A DNA stretch of 64,000 nucleotides from Wurfbainia villosa (taxonomy: Eukaryota; Streptophyta; Magnoliopsida; Zingiberales; Zingiberaceae). The stretch spans positions 55,410,325-55,474,324 of the forward strand of contig CM046005.1 in assembly GCA_025175895.1 (NCBI GenBank). Direction: 5' to 3'. Below the pieces are notes generated by a model, which had not been told where the DNA came from, made no database searches, and worked only from the letters and a program-made list of their open reading frames with translations. Of this stretch, positions 10,145 to 21,130 are shown one piece after another (within the stretch, counting starts at the first letter, position 1; each line of letters opens with the position of its first letter). The position numbers and the translations under genes were made by a program.

Positions 10145-11728
10145 ATGGCCGGCTTCATCCATCCACCGAAATTCGATGGAGATTTTGCTTGGTGGAGGAA
10201 ACGGATGGAGGTATATCTCGAAACCAATTTTGATTATATGATTATTGTAGAAAATGGTTTTAAGATGCCTAGGGACAAATACAACAAGCCAATTGAAAAG
10301 TCAAGGAGAACCCAAGACCAAATTAAGGACTTCAAGACAAATCTCGAGGTAATAAAATTATTTAGTGATTTGTTACCTAACAAAATTTGGTCTAGTTTGG
10401 GTGACTATAGGGATGCAAAGGAATTATGGGAGAAGATAATGAAATTTCAAGAAAACTCCCAACCGACACATGTAGAGGATAATGCCGAAGAAGAAGCACA
10501 ATCTACTTTTGATGATGTTGATGATTTGGTGGAGACCTCCACCTCTAGCGTTGAGGGGGAGGAAAGGATTTCAACTCCGGAGCCAAGCCAAAATGAAGCA
10601 TCTACCTCCGGAAGAAATGACCAAGAGGCTTCCACCAACTCCCTAGGTGACTCATGTATTATAATTAATCGTAAAGATTATATTATTTGTTTTGATTGTA
10701 GGGAGAAAGGGCATTACAAGAGCAAATGCCCAAAATTGGTTAAGGAAAAGGCATCGACACCAAAAGTCAACCCAAAGTCAAACGATGCCAGTGTTCCCAA
10801 AATCAAGAGCAAAGAGCACATTGTGTGCTTTAAATGCAACCAACGGGGACATTACCGAAGCCAATGCCCTAGGGGAAGGATGAAAGGGCAAGAAGGTGTG
10901 ACTCATGTAGGGGGAGCATCTAAAGCTAACCTTAAGGTAAATTCTTTTAATGCACCTTTATTTCCTAAAGTCAAAAAGCATGCCAAAAATTATTTTAGTT
11001 CTCTTGCTATTATCAATGAAAAGCATGCTAGGAGAAAAAATAAGGTTTATTGTCTAGGTGCTAAGCATGTTAGCTTATCTAAGGACAAACCTAGGACTCA
11101 TAATTCTAGAAATATCTTCCCTAGGGAATCCATTAGGAGAATAGAAGAAAATTTGGGTATTAATCCCAAAAAGTCTAGGCACATGCCTAAGAACAAGAGG
11201 TCTTTCCAAAAACCAAATGAAAATTCAAAATTGAGGAAATTAGAGGTAGAAAACCAAGTCTTGAGGTCAAGACTTGAGAAAATGGAGAAAACCCTTAGAA
11301 TCATAGAAAATTCAATTCTAGGGTCAAATGCCCAAAAGTCAAAACCTAGGGTTCAAAAACGGTCTAAGGGCAAGGAAGGTTTGGGTCACAAACCTAAGTC
11401 CAAGAAGACTTATCATAATGTTCCATTTGATTATGGAACTATTCCTAGGTCTAGGAAAACCAAGGCTAATAGGGAAGTCATCCCTAAGTCTAGCCATGAT
11501 ATGTGTTTAGTGGCTAACACCTCAGAGAAATCAAATGTAGCCACTAAGAAGGTCAATGGAGGAGTCACCTCTAGAGTTGACCCAAGTAAGACCCATTTGA
11601 CTAAGGCTTCAACGCCAAAAAGGGTCATTAGAAAGGTATCTAGGGAAGTTATCCCTAGGGAATACCTTGTTAACCCAAGGAGCTCCAATAGGTATTGGGT
11701 TCCTAAAAGCGTGATTGATTCACGCTAG
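10145..11728 (+). CDS. gag: Gag protein of gag-only retrotransposon (527 aa, intact)
   Basis: The frame opens at the first ATG after the PBS (MAGFIHPPKFDGDFAWWRKR), the usual start of SIRE-like gag, and runs without stop to TAG at 11726-11728. Residues 1-120 form the gag/UBN2-like head. Two CCHC zinc knuckles follow, CFDCREKGHYKSKC (about residues 183-196) and CFKCNQRGHYRSQC (about 226-239). A basic region and a leucine/glutamate-rich coiled-coil stretch (about 362-390) come next. The end reads RYWVPKSVIDSR, matching the tail of other gags here. It should bind the element RNA and form particles. The frame carries no pol; protease and enzymes must come from another element. An unbroken frame of this length in a gag-only element suggests recent activity or selection on gag. 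Confidence 0.88.
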   Translation: MAGFIHPPKFDGDFAWWRKRMEVYLETNFDYMIIVENGFKMPRDKYNKPIEKSRRTQDQIKDFKTNLEVIKLFSDLLPNKIWSSLGDYRDAKELWEKIMKFQENSQPTHVEDNAEEEAQSTFDDVDDLVETSTSSVEGEERISTPEPSQNEASTSGRNDQEASTNSLGDSCIIINRKDYIICFDCREKGHYKSKCPKLVKEKASTPKVNPKSNDASVPKIKSKEHIVCFKCNQRGHYRSQCPRGRMKGQEGVTHVGGASKANLKVNSFNAPLFPKVKKHAKNYFSSLAIINEKHARRKNKVYCLGAKHVSLSKDKPRTHNSRNIFPRESIRRIEENLGINPKKSRHMPKNKRSFQKPNENSKLRKLEVENQVLRSRLEKMEKTLRIIENSILGSNAQKSKPRVQKRSKGKEGLGHKPKSKKTYHNVPFDYGTIPRSRKTKANREVIPKSSHDMCLVANTSEKSNVATKKVNGGVTSRVDPSKTHLTKASTPKRVIRKVSREVIPREYLVNPRSSNRYWVPKSVIDSR

Positions 11729-13297
11729 ATGGGTTAGGGTGTGTCAACCCTAAATGGATGGGTAGTTAACCTAACCATAGTAGAGTTGACACATTAGGAT
11801 GTGCCAATGTGTTTGAGAAGTTTAGAATGATTTAAATTGGCACAATTGGGTCATAGAGGTCGTGGTGTGCTATTTTGGGTTTTTGTCACACTAGGGAAAT
11901 GAATGGTTTAAGGCAAAGTGAATTTAATCCCTAGAAATGACAAATTGATTTTAACACTTAGGTATTTTATACCTTAGTATATTTTTCTTGCCATGCTTTA
12001 TTTGCCTTGTCATGTCATGACATCATTCTCATTTGTATCTCTAAATATGTCATGATAATGTTTAGATTTATTTTTATATGTCATGTATGCTTAAATGTCA
12101 TTTACATGCCATGACATCATGATTTTGGCATATGCTTTTATCTATATCATATTTTTGCCATAATCATATCATGCATAATTTAAAATGGAGTTAAGGACTA
12201 TGGCACAACTTGAAGGGAATCAAATTAATGTTGCCTAGAAATATGCATGAGAACATAAACAAAACAAAACCCACATCTCACAAAAATTTGACTTGTATGT
12301 GTTTTACACATCTAGATATTGGTGAGATGTTAAGGAAAAAGAAAATAAAGGTTTGAAAAACATTTTGAAAACATTTTGAAAAACCTTGGTGAAGCTTATC
12401 TTTTGATAGCTATCACCATTGAATGAGATGATACAAAGAGGGCTCTTTATTGAAGCTTTTCTTAAATTTTGAACTTTGCATCAATCTCCTAGTTTAATGG
12501 GTAAAATAATTTTCTAATATTTTTCACCCATAATGTTTGTGATAAGTAGTATACATACCAAATTTCAAGATTTATCTACTTATGTATATTTACTTATGAA
12601 TTTCGGAAAGTCATTTCGAATTGAAAACCTAAATCTGATTATCGATCATTGCCGAGGTCGATCGATGAGTGTGTCAGTCGATTGGTTTCTGACGCAGTCG
12701 ACTGAAAATGCTGATTTCGGGTAAACTTTGTTGGTTAGGCCCATGTTCAGATGTGTTTTGGTCCCCTAACCACTCCTAACCCTAGGATATGCTTGGGAGA
12801 GCATTAGAGAGGGTGGAAACCCATTGGATATGGATTAGGAGTTGGGTTGAGGGTGAGTATCAATTTTAAGGTGGATGAGAGTTCATTGTTGAACTTTGCC
12901 TTAATTTTGATTTGGTTAATGTTTCTATTGGCTAAGGGACTCTCCAAGAACATTGTTGGTGCAATGGTCAAGGGGGAGCAAGCCTCTAGGGGGAGGTATC
13001 CATCATGGGAAGATGGATGTGTATTTCCTCATGGGAGGAAAATTGGGTTGCCTCTCTTTAAGTGATATGGGATCACTAGAAAGATTGTAGGCATGTGTTC
13101 CTCCAAGGGAGAGATTGTAAGATCTCATTGGGATATGATACATTCATACCCTTGGGGAGGACCTTTTTGATGTAATGTCAAAAAGGGGGAGAAGTTACCA
13201 AGTTACCAATTAGGATTCGTTGGAATTCTCATTGGGATATGAGAATTGCCAATATGGGAGAATTGGTAGACTTGAGATGGTAGTTTTGTCAATCATT
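11729..13297 (+). other. 3' non-coding region of the gag-only element
   Basis: No open frame with family features; this is where pol would be in an autonomous copia. Around 12675 and 12695 lie CAGTCGATTG and CAGTCGACTG. At 12952-12986 an LTR-start-like sequence (ATTGTTGGTGCAATGG, then AAGGGGGAG) appears inside the element. Two short inverted repeats follow: ATCCATC...GATGGAT near 12999-13020 and TCCTC...GAGGA near 13026-13040. The same layout is present, reversed, at 57610-59262. Confidence 0.75.
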
Positions 13298-13311
13298 AAA
13301 AAGGGGGAGAT
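13298..13311 (+). other. Polypurine tract
   Basis: AAAAAGGGGGAGAT directly abuts the 3' LTR start (TGTTGG). It primes plus-strand synthesis. The same tract precedes the 3' LTRs of the SIRE-like copia (33111) and the gag-only element at 61181, both on the - strand. Confidence 0.9.
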
Positions 13312-14823
13312 TGTTGGTGCAATCGGCCCAGGTTGACTCGAGTTTGACTCAAGCAGTACCTTGATAGTATTTTGATGATAGACAAAACTCATGACATGGG
13401 ATTGTCATGGAAAAGTCCAACATGGGGTTGGCATGGAAAATCCAAGCATGGAGCTTGGTGTGGAAGTCCAAGGGGGAAGCCTTGGCATGGGAAAGTCCAA
13501 AGCATTGTGAAGTCGTGCGCTTGGTGCTTGGCATGGGAAAGTCCAAAGCAATGCGAAGCCGTGCGCTTGGTGCTTGGCATGGGAAATCCAAAGCATTGCG
13601 AAGCCGTGCGCTTAGTGCTTGGTGAGAAATGCATTGCGAAGTCGTGCGCTTGGTGCATTTGGGAAGTCTTGAGAACTTGGCAAGTTCACTAGGCTCGGGT
13701 CCTTGAGTCGGTGAAGGATGACATTGTGAAGCCGTGCGCTTGGTGCATCCGAGGGACCGCCGGACGGGGAGCGAATGGAGTGAGCCCAAAGGGAAGCATA
13801 CTTCTAGGGCATGAGACGCAAAGGATGGCGTTGCGAAGCCGTGCGCTTGGCACATCCGAGGGACGTAGGCCGAGGGAAGAGAGCTTCGGTGGGGAACTCC
13901 ATGAGGGATAAGGTGGACTTGGCCAAGTGGCTAAGACTGAGTGTCGGACGCTCAAACAACTTTGTGTTTGAGGTTTTAGCCGACATCAGTCGACTGGCAT
14001 AGGTGTCAGTCGACTGCTCTAGGTCGTATGGGTTCGACCAGTGTTCGACTGAACCAAGTTCGTGATCGATCGAGCCAAGGAGGGCAAATCGTTGAGAATC
14101 CAGTTACATATTGCTATAGCGTTGATACAATAGCGATCGCGAGAATGGAGTCGGCTTCGCCGGCCTCGTGATGGATGATCGGTCGTGATGGGTGCCATCG
14201 ATCGGCCCGATGTGTGATTCGTTGGAACTTAACCAACGTGGATCTGGCCATTGTGAGACAACGACTACGGGACCAGTCGACTGATGGTCACGATCAGTCG
14301 ACTGATGGGCACGAAATCATCTTGATGCAGGTTATAAAAGGAGCTCAAGAGGGAGGATTTCGCCAAGGTTTTTGAGGTGACTTTGGAGGGGAATTGCTGT
14401 TGCATTCCAGACCTTCAAGAGCAAGCAAAAGCAAGCAACAAGAAAGCGATCAAAACAATTGTGTAAAAGTTCTCTTTTGTATTGTCTTTGTATTTCTTGT
14501 TGTATTTCATATTACTTGTTGTAATAGCTTGTGAGAGGTTTCTCCACCTCCGACGTGTAGTCGAGAAGGAGTTTGGTTAGTGCCGTGCGCATAACTAGAG
14601 CTCGAGGAGCTCGCCCGTGGAGTAGGAACCATTCGGTTCCGAACCACGTATATCGTGTGTGTTTGTGTGTGCTTATTTGTTGTTAGTATTATTATTGTTT
14701 TATTGTTTCTGCTGCGCTAACAACAATTGTAGACAAGCAATGCAATGAGAACGAGCGAATTCCGACATCCAACGAAGGAGGGATATTCACCCCCCTCTAG
14801 CCGGCCGTTTCGATCCCCCAACA
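13312..14823 (+). repeat. 3' LTR of gag-only element (1512 bp)
   Basis: Nearly identical to the 5' LTR except for about 160 bases at 14059-14216. There the 5' LTR has perfect CAGTCGACTG palindromes and this copy has unrelated GATCGATCG- and GATCGGCC-rich sequence. Palindromes outside that block are kept (13987, 14007, 14274, 14295). A TATA box (TTATAAAAG) is at 14332-14340. A 19-base TTGTATTTC-containing stretch is also present here (about 14501-14520) and absent from the 5' copy. Confidence 0.92.
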
Positions 14824-16008
14824 AAAGTGTCTATAAATAATGACTTAGTCCCCATATCCTAGGCCTAAATAAACAATTAAAATTTATAAATTAGTGAGTA
14901 TTAGATTACAAAATTATAATTTGAAAACACTCACCAATCGATGTATATGCTCATCGATATTTATTGATCCTCCCACATACGTGGTAGACATAACGCCGTA
15001 ATTACAAAGATGATTTTGCTTATTCTGCTCACTCCTCTATTTGCTATCCTCATATCCCCAATGTGCAACAATTTTATTCCAATTTTTCTCGGTTATACAG
15101 TGTGATTTTTTATTTCTAGTTTTCGCATGATTGAGTATGTTTCTCATATGATCGCCATATTTTTTCTTAAAAATCATCCTAATATCTAGTGTTTCACTCT
15201 CCTCCCAAGTAAACACCCGCTGCAATAGAGAAAAATTAAATTGATTATATTAACTACAATTTTATATACAAAATGATTTAAATAAGTTACCTTGAACTCA
15301 TTCTACCACAGAATTTTTATTTCTTCCGGCATGCTCGTATAAGTAATAGAAGCTCCACCCCAATGGTTATTCACTATTTTATTCACCTCATGAATAACAT
15401 GTATAGAATTTGTAAATCTAACATAAAATAAAAACAAACCTTGTTAGATACTTATAAAAATACATATCGTATTAAAAATTAAACATAGATAATCTAAAAC
15501 TTGAATACTTACGAATCTTCGCGCGGAGATATCAACTCTCTCGTATCTTCCCTCTCCACGAGTGATTATTGTACCGGGGAAGATACATTAGCAGATATCT
15601 ACTGAGAACCAGAAGATCCTGCAACTGGAGAAGAGGTGGAGGGCACATTTCTTACAAGAGCATCAGAATGTGTAGGGGTTGAAGCAGAGGAAGACTATGA
15701 TCTTCCATCACTACTTCGTCTATGACCACCACGTCGAAACTAATAATCATAATTATTAGAAGAATATAATAGTAAAAAAAAATATATTTTCATATCGAAT
15801 TTATAATATGAAAAATATGAAAAAAATTACCATATTCATAGCAACTGGATGACCTATAAAAAAATAGTTCATTAATATATCAAATATATGAAATTTCGAA
15901 TTAGACAGTAAATTAAAATATAATTAGTACTCAATAAAAGTTACCCACAATTAGAAATCAAAGTCCGTATTATAATTTTCATCCTGGTCATGCGTCTATT
16001 CATCATTG

Positions 16009-16011
16009 TCT

Positions 16012-16043
<32 letters not shown>

Positions 16044-16044
16044 A

Positions 16045-16133
<89 letters not shown>

Positions 16134-16178
16134 ATCATCATCATCGTCATCGTCATCGTCATCGTCATCCTCATCCTC
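16009..16178. repeat. (CGTCAT)n repeat coding a poly-aspartate tail
   Basis: About 170 bases of CGTCAT/CATCAT units. On the - strand it reads as a run of about 55 Asp codons at the C-terminal end of the TNP2-like protein, flanked by DEDEE and DEDNDE. The reverse reading (Ile/Val repeats) is meaningless. It is a hexamer expansion in an already acidic tail. Confidence 0.93.
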
Positions 16179-19100
16179 ATAATTAAATTCCTCATCTTCA
16201 TCCTCATTCAGTTCACTTGCATCAACGGCTACTACTATGCCATTGGGATCTCGTAACATTGAAATATTATATTCTTCGATATGAAATGTATTGACAACTT
16301 CATCTTGTTGATATGCTATGTCTTCCCAATGTTCCTCAATTTTATTACGTGTTTTTGTTTTACAAACAACCCACCAATCACTTTTGTCTCGTCTCAGACT
16401 ATGATATGAAGCATAAAATACTTGAATCGCTTGCTATGCTAACAAAAATGGTTCATACCTCTTGTATATTTTTTTAATTAAGTTCAACTAAATTAAACTG
16501 TGGATGCACCCTCATGCCTTTGATAGGGTCAAATCAACGACACATAAATAAAATAGCTCACAAATCTGAGCCTGGGTATGCTATCTCTAAAATTTCATCT
16601 AACAAGCCGTAAAATTCATTCCATTGCATCTCTATCATTAGATGACTGAACACAAACTTCACTATTCATTGTAGTTTTTCTAGTTCCATAATCTTGAGTA
16701 TGAAAATTATATCCATTTATGAAATATGTCGGCCAAGTTTTCACCATTGAGTTTGGACCCCATGACAGATGTTTTACTAGGTCTTGCTCAATGTGAACGT
16801 GATTATCAAGAACCTAAAGTCAAATAAATATGTGTTAAAGTCAAGATTTATCAAATTTATTATGATAGAATACTTACATATTTTTTGAACCATTATGCAA
16901 AATCTTCATTGTAGAAACGATCAAACTCATGCTCCGGAAGCTCAAAATATAGAGTTTGGAAAATCCTACCATAAAATTAAATATAACACGAACAATAATT
17001 TACGATATATGAAATATATAATATAACATTTATATACTCACTCAAAATATGACATTACTTCTGGACAGTTCAATAAAATATATGTGTGGGTTGTTCGCCA
17101 CTCCTGACCAGTTAAGTATCTACTTGTACAAGATCCACTTGGTTGACCAAGGTAGTTAAAAATTGAGAATGCCTTCAAATTTGGATCAACGGGACCCTTA
17201 TCGTTTCTTCTTTCTTTCCGAGTCTTGCATTGAACGTGAGGTTCAAAATAATATGATGCAAAAGTTGTAACTTCCTCCACAATATATGCATTAACAATAG
17301 AAGCTTCAACATGAGCCTTATTTTTCACTTTTTTTTTCAAGTGATAGAGGAATCTAAAAGTAATACAATAAAATTTATTAGAAAATAAATTATACTAAAT
17401 TTGATCAAATGAAATAACAATGATAAAAAAAACAAAAAATTTACCTTTCAAATGGATACATCCATCGAAATTGAACAGAACCTCTAACTTTAGCCTCATA
17501 TGACAAGTGAACCAAAAGATGTTCCATGGAATCAAAAAACGTCGGTGGAAATATCCTTTCTAAGTTACACAAAATGATCGGAATGTCTCTCTCTAATGTC
17601 TCCATGTGTGAATGACTCAATACTGTCGAGCAGATATCATGAAGGAAAATACTTAATTCTGTAATTCCACCCCAGGCAAAATTTGGTAACAGTTCCTTCA
17701 AAGCAATAGAAATTAGCCTTTCCATGAATATATAACAGTCATGACTTTTCAAACCAATCAATTTGCATTCCTTCAAATCAACGCATCTGCCAAGATTAGA
17801 GACATAACCATCAGAAAATCTCAATGATTTCAACCATTCACAAACAATCCGTCTCTGATCCTTATTCAATGTATAAACTGCTTTTGGTTTTGGTCCCCTA
17901 CTGTTTTCATCAACATCAAGGGCGGGTCATTTACAGATGAGACGTAAATCTTTTCTTGCATTTAGATTGTCTTTTGTTTTTTCGGTAATATCCATCACTG
18001 TATTTATCAGATTATCAAAAATATTCTTCTCAATATGCATTAAATACAGATTGTGATGAATCAAATTACTCTGCCAATACGGTAAATCCCAAAATATACT
18101 CCATTTAGTCCATTTATGCGTAATTCCATAGTCATATGTTGTAACATTTGGTTCTTCAATAACAGATGGAAAGTTAAGCACTCTATGCCATAAAAATTGA
18201 CCGGTGAATCTCAATGGTGGAGGTGTTCTTTCAATTCTATTTTTAGTGAATTCTTCTTTATTTCTTCTGAATTTATGATTTGGCGGTAAAAATTATCTAT
18301 GATAATCGAAATAACTCAGTTTCTTTCCGTATTTTAATCTGAATGACTTTGATCTCTCCATACATATTGGATATCCTAAAATCCCAGGGGTACTCCAGCC
18401 CAATAACATCCCATAAGCAGGAAAATCATTTATGGTCCAAAGAAGCACAACTCTCATTGTGAACATCTGATTAGTATGGACATCATATGTAGAAACACCC
18501 TCGTCCCATAGTTGGATCAACTCAACAATCAACAATTGCATGTAAACATCTATTAACTTTTTCGGATTATGAGGGCCAGGCACAATCAATGTTAAAAACA
18601 TATAAGGTGTTTTCATACACATACCGGGTGGAAGATTATATGGAGTTACGATAATTGACCAGCAAGAATAAGTTCTTCCTGATTTGCCAAATGAAGCAAA
18701 TCCATCAGCACATTGACCCAGCCTGATGTTTCGAGTCTCATTCGCTGTAACACCCATAAAATTTCTAGCAATTTTATGAGAATTTTTGGCTTTACGATGA
18801 TGGGCTTTATGTGGGCCTTTTCGAAAATAAAAGGAAAATAAGCCAAAAAAAAAAAAGAGATGCAAGGCCTAGGAATTGAACCCCAAACCGCTAGAGATAG
18901 CCAAGCCCTATAGATGCACTCACTAACCAGAAGCCCAATAGGATTAGATCATTAGAGGAAGGGGGGGGGGGAATTGTAGATAAGTGTGATGGGGGTAAAT
19001 GAAGAGGCATGGAAAAGAGAAGAGAAACTTCTCTTCCTCCCTTTATAAAGAAGAGGGAAGTTTCCACTTGGCCACTTCTTCTTCTCTTCTTCTTCCTCAC

Positions 19101-19294
19101 CGAAAACCATCTCTCCCCCTCTCCATTTTCACCCTTTGGCCGAACCTCATCCAAGCAAGGGAAGGCTAGCTCTCGGCTTCCATTAGGTCATCTACCAACT
19201 AAAAGCAAGCGAAGGATGTAAGATTCCCTCACCTGCAGTATATTAGTTCTTGTAGGACATGATACATGAAAGGAATAGGATGCTTGATACCCTA

Positions 19295-20040
19295 CATGTT
19301 TCGGCCAACCAAGGTTTTTGGGGGCTAGGGTTGCATGAAAATGATTCTAAGATATTTTATAGATTGTATGCTTCATGTAGGAATTTTATGGACAAAATAC
19401 AAGTCTTGTTGCCCTTGCAAGTTTCAGCCAACCAAGTATTTTTGGGCTAGGGTTGCATGAAAATGCTTCTAAGAAAAACTTTGATATGTTGTATGCTTCA
19501 TGTAGGAATTTTAGGGACAAAATACAAGTTTTGGTGCCCTTACAAGTTTCGGCCAACCAAGGTTTTTGGGGCTAGGGTTGCATGAAAATGCTTCTAAGGA
19601 AATTTTGATATGTTGTATGCTTAATGTAGAAATTTTTAGGTGACAAAAATCCAAGCTTTGTGCCCCTATATGTTTCGGCCACCAATAGTTTTAGGGTTAG
19701 GGTTTCATGAAAATACCCCTTATGAAGTTATGTTATGTCATATGCCTTCATGTATGAATTTATGTAACAAGAATCAAATTTTGGTACCCTACATATTTCG
19801 GCCAACATTGGTTTAGGGTTAGGGTTTCATGAAAATACCCCTTATGAAGTTGTATTAGGTGGTATGCCTTCAAGTAGGAGTTTATGTAACAAAAATAAAG
19901 AAAATGGTGCCCTACATGTTTCGGCCAACATTAGGTTTAGGGTTAGGGTTTCATAAAAATACCCCTTATGAAGTTGTATTAGGTTGTATGCCTTCAAGAA
20001 ATATGTTTATGTGATGAACATGATTATGATTTTTATGTGC
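19295..20040. repeat. Tandem repeat, six units of about 124 bp
   Basis: Units begin with CATGTTTCGGCCAACCAAGG or variants at 19295, 19418, 19543, 19669, 19792 and 19915. Each contains a GGGCTAGGGTTGCATGAAAA-type phrase. Later units read TTTAGGGTTAGGGTTTCATG. Confidence 0.85.
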
Positions 20041-20748
20041 CATGAAATAAGTTTATGTGATGAACATGATTATGATTTTTATATGCCATGAAATATGTTA
20101 TGTGGATGATTATAATATGCCATGAATTATGCCTATGTGATGAACATGTTTATGATGTAATATGCCATGAAATATGCCTTTGAGATGAACATGTTTTATG
20201 ATTTAATATGCCATGAATATGCCTCTGAAATATGCTTATGTGATAAACATGTTTATGCTTTAGGACCCCTTTAAGGTACTCTTATGTTATGAATGCATGT
20301 ATGCTATGAAATGTCTAAGATGGAGATGCTTCCCTTTCAAGTAGGGATTAAGAGCTCTCCTTATGATAAGATAAGATGGAGATGCTTCCCTTTCAAGTAG
20401 GGATTAAGAGCTCTCCTTATGATAAGACAAGATTGAGATGCTTCCTGCTTATGTTGGGGATTAAGAGCATTCTTTATGATATGACAAGAAAGAAAGGAAT
20501 TAAGTATTTTACTTTGTAAGAGGTTAAGTACACCGACCGGTGGTCGTTAATCAAATCCATAGGGACATAAGAAGACGTAAGAGGTCTTGCCTGTAAGACG
20601 TAAGAGGTCTTGCTCTAGTAGGTCGGTGGCTCGCTACCCTGCCTATTAGGAACGCATTATGTGGTACTTAACCTGGGGCCCCCCATTCAAGTTATGATTA
20701 TGTTAAAGTACCTATATGTATATGTTTTGAAAAGAAAGGACTTTTATG

Positions 20749-21130
20749 AATGCTTATGTTAAGTTTAAGAATGCTTATGATTATGTCCCTGATGCTTGTC
20801 TATGATTTATGAAATTATGAATGCTTATGTTAAGTTTAAGAATGCTTATGATTATGTCCCTGATGCTTGTCTATGATTTATGAAATTATGAATGCTTATG
20901 TTAAGTTTAAGAATGCTTATGATTATGTCCCTGATGCTTGTCTATGATTTATGAAATTATGAATGCTTATGTTAAGTTTAAGAATGCTTATGATTATGTC
21001 CCTGATGCTTGTCTATGATTTATGAAATTATGAATGCTTATGTTAAGTTTAAGAATGCTTATGATTATGACCTTTATGCATGTTAGAATTGAGGAAATTA
21101 TGAATGCTTATGTCAAGTTTAAGAATGCTT
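20749..21130. repeat. Tandem repeat, 71-bp unit, about five copies
   Basis: AAGTTTAAGAATGCTTATG recurs at 20761, 20832, 20903, 20974 and 21045, exactly 71 bases apart. The first four units look identical and the later ones diverge. A separate duplication with unit AAGATGGAGATGCTTCCC is at about 20318-20440. Confidence 0.93.

Larger units (their letters stand above)
8632..14823 (+). mobile_element. Gag-only (TR-GAG-like) LTR retrotransposon, complete, 6.2 kb
   Basis: Two LTRs (8632-10086 and 13312-14823) of the form TG...CA, TSD AAAGT at 8627-8631 and 14824-14828, a PBS, one intact gag frame, 1.6 kb of non-coding DNA and a polypurine tract. There is no protease, integrase, reverse transcriptase or RNase H anywhere between the LTRs. 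This is the structure described for TR-GAG non-autonomous elements. It sits in an exon of the TNPA-like gene in the opposite orientation. Confidence 0.93.
8015..15850 (-). pseudogene. TNPA-like (Ptta/En/Spm, Transposase_24 type) gene, broken and split by a retrotransposon
   Basis: Exons can be read on the - strand with plausible splice sites: about 15291-15425 (ends at GTAAC), 14937-15219 (ends at GTGAG), 14829-14858 joined to 8566-8631 across the retrotransposon, and 8015-8509. The 14937-15219 exon holds the conserved Ptta/En/Spm core (KKKYGDHMRNILNHAK and, later, STTYVGGSINIDEH). The last exon holds SGRIIGLDSLSRSYRVPG, then a coiled-coil-like stretch rich in Q and E. Known family role: DNA binding at subterminal repeats. 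In-frame stops in the exons near 15020 and 15315, and the 6.2-kb insertion, make it non-functional. The first exons (15500-15850) are uncertain. Confidence 0.75.

Noticed and set aside
15990..16256. + strand open frame of alternating Ile and Val that looks like a membrane protein
   Set aside because: It is the reverse reading of the CGTCAT repeat that codes Asp in the TNP2-like gene on the - strand.
19806..19945. TTTAGGGTTAGGGTTT words resembling plant telomere repeats
   Set aside because: Only one to two heptamer units occur per 124-bp unit, and earlier units read GGGCTAGGGTTGCATG; it is a chance product of the tandem repeat, not a telomeric tract.
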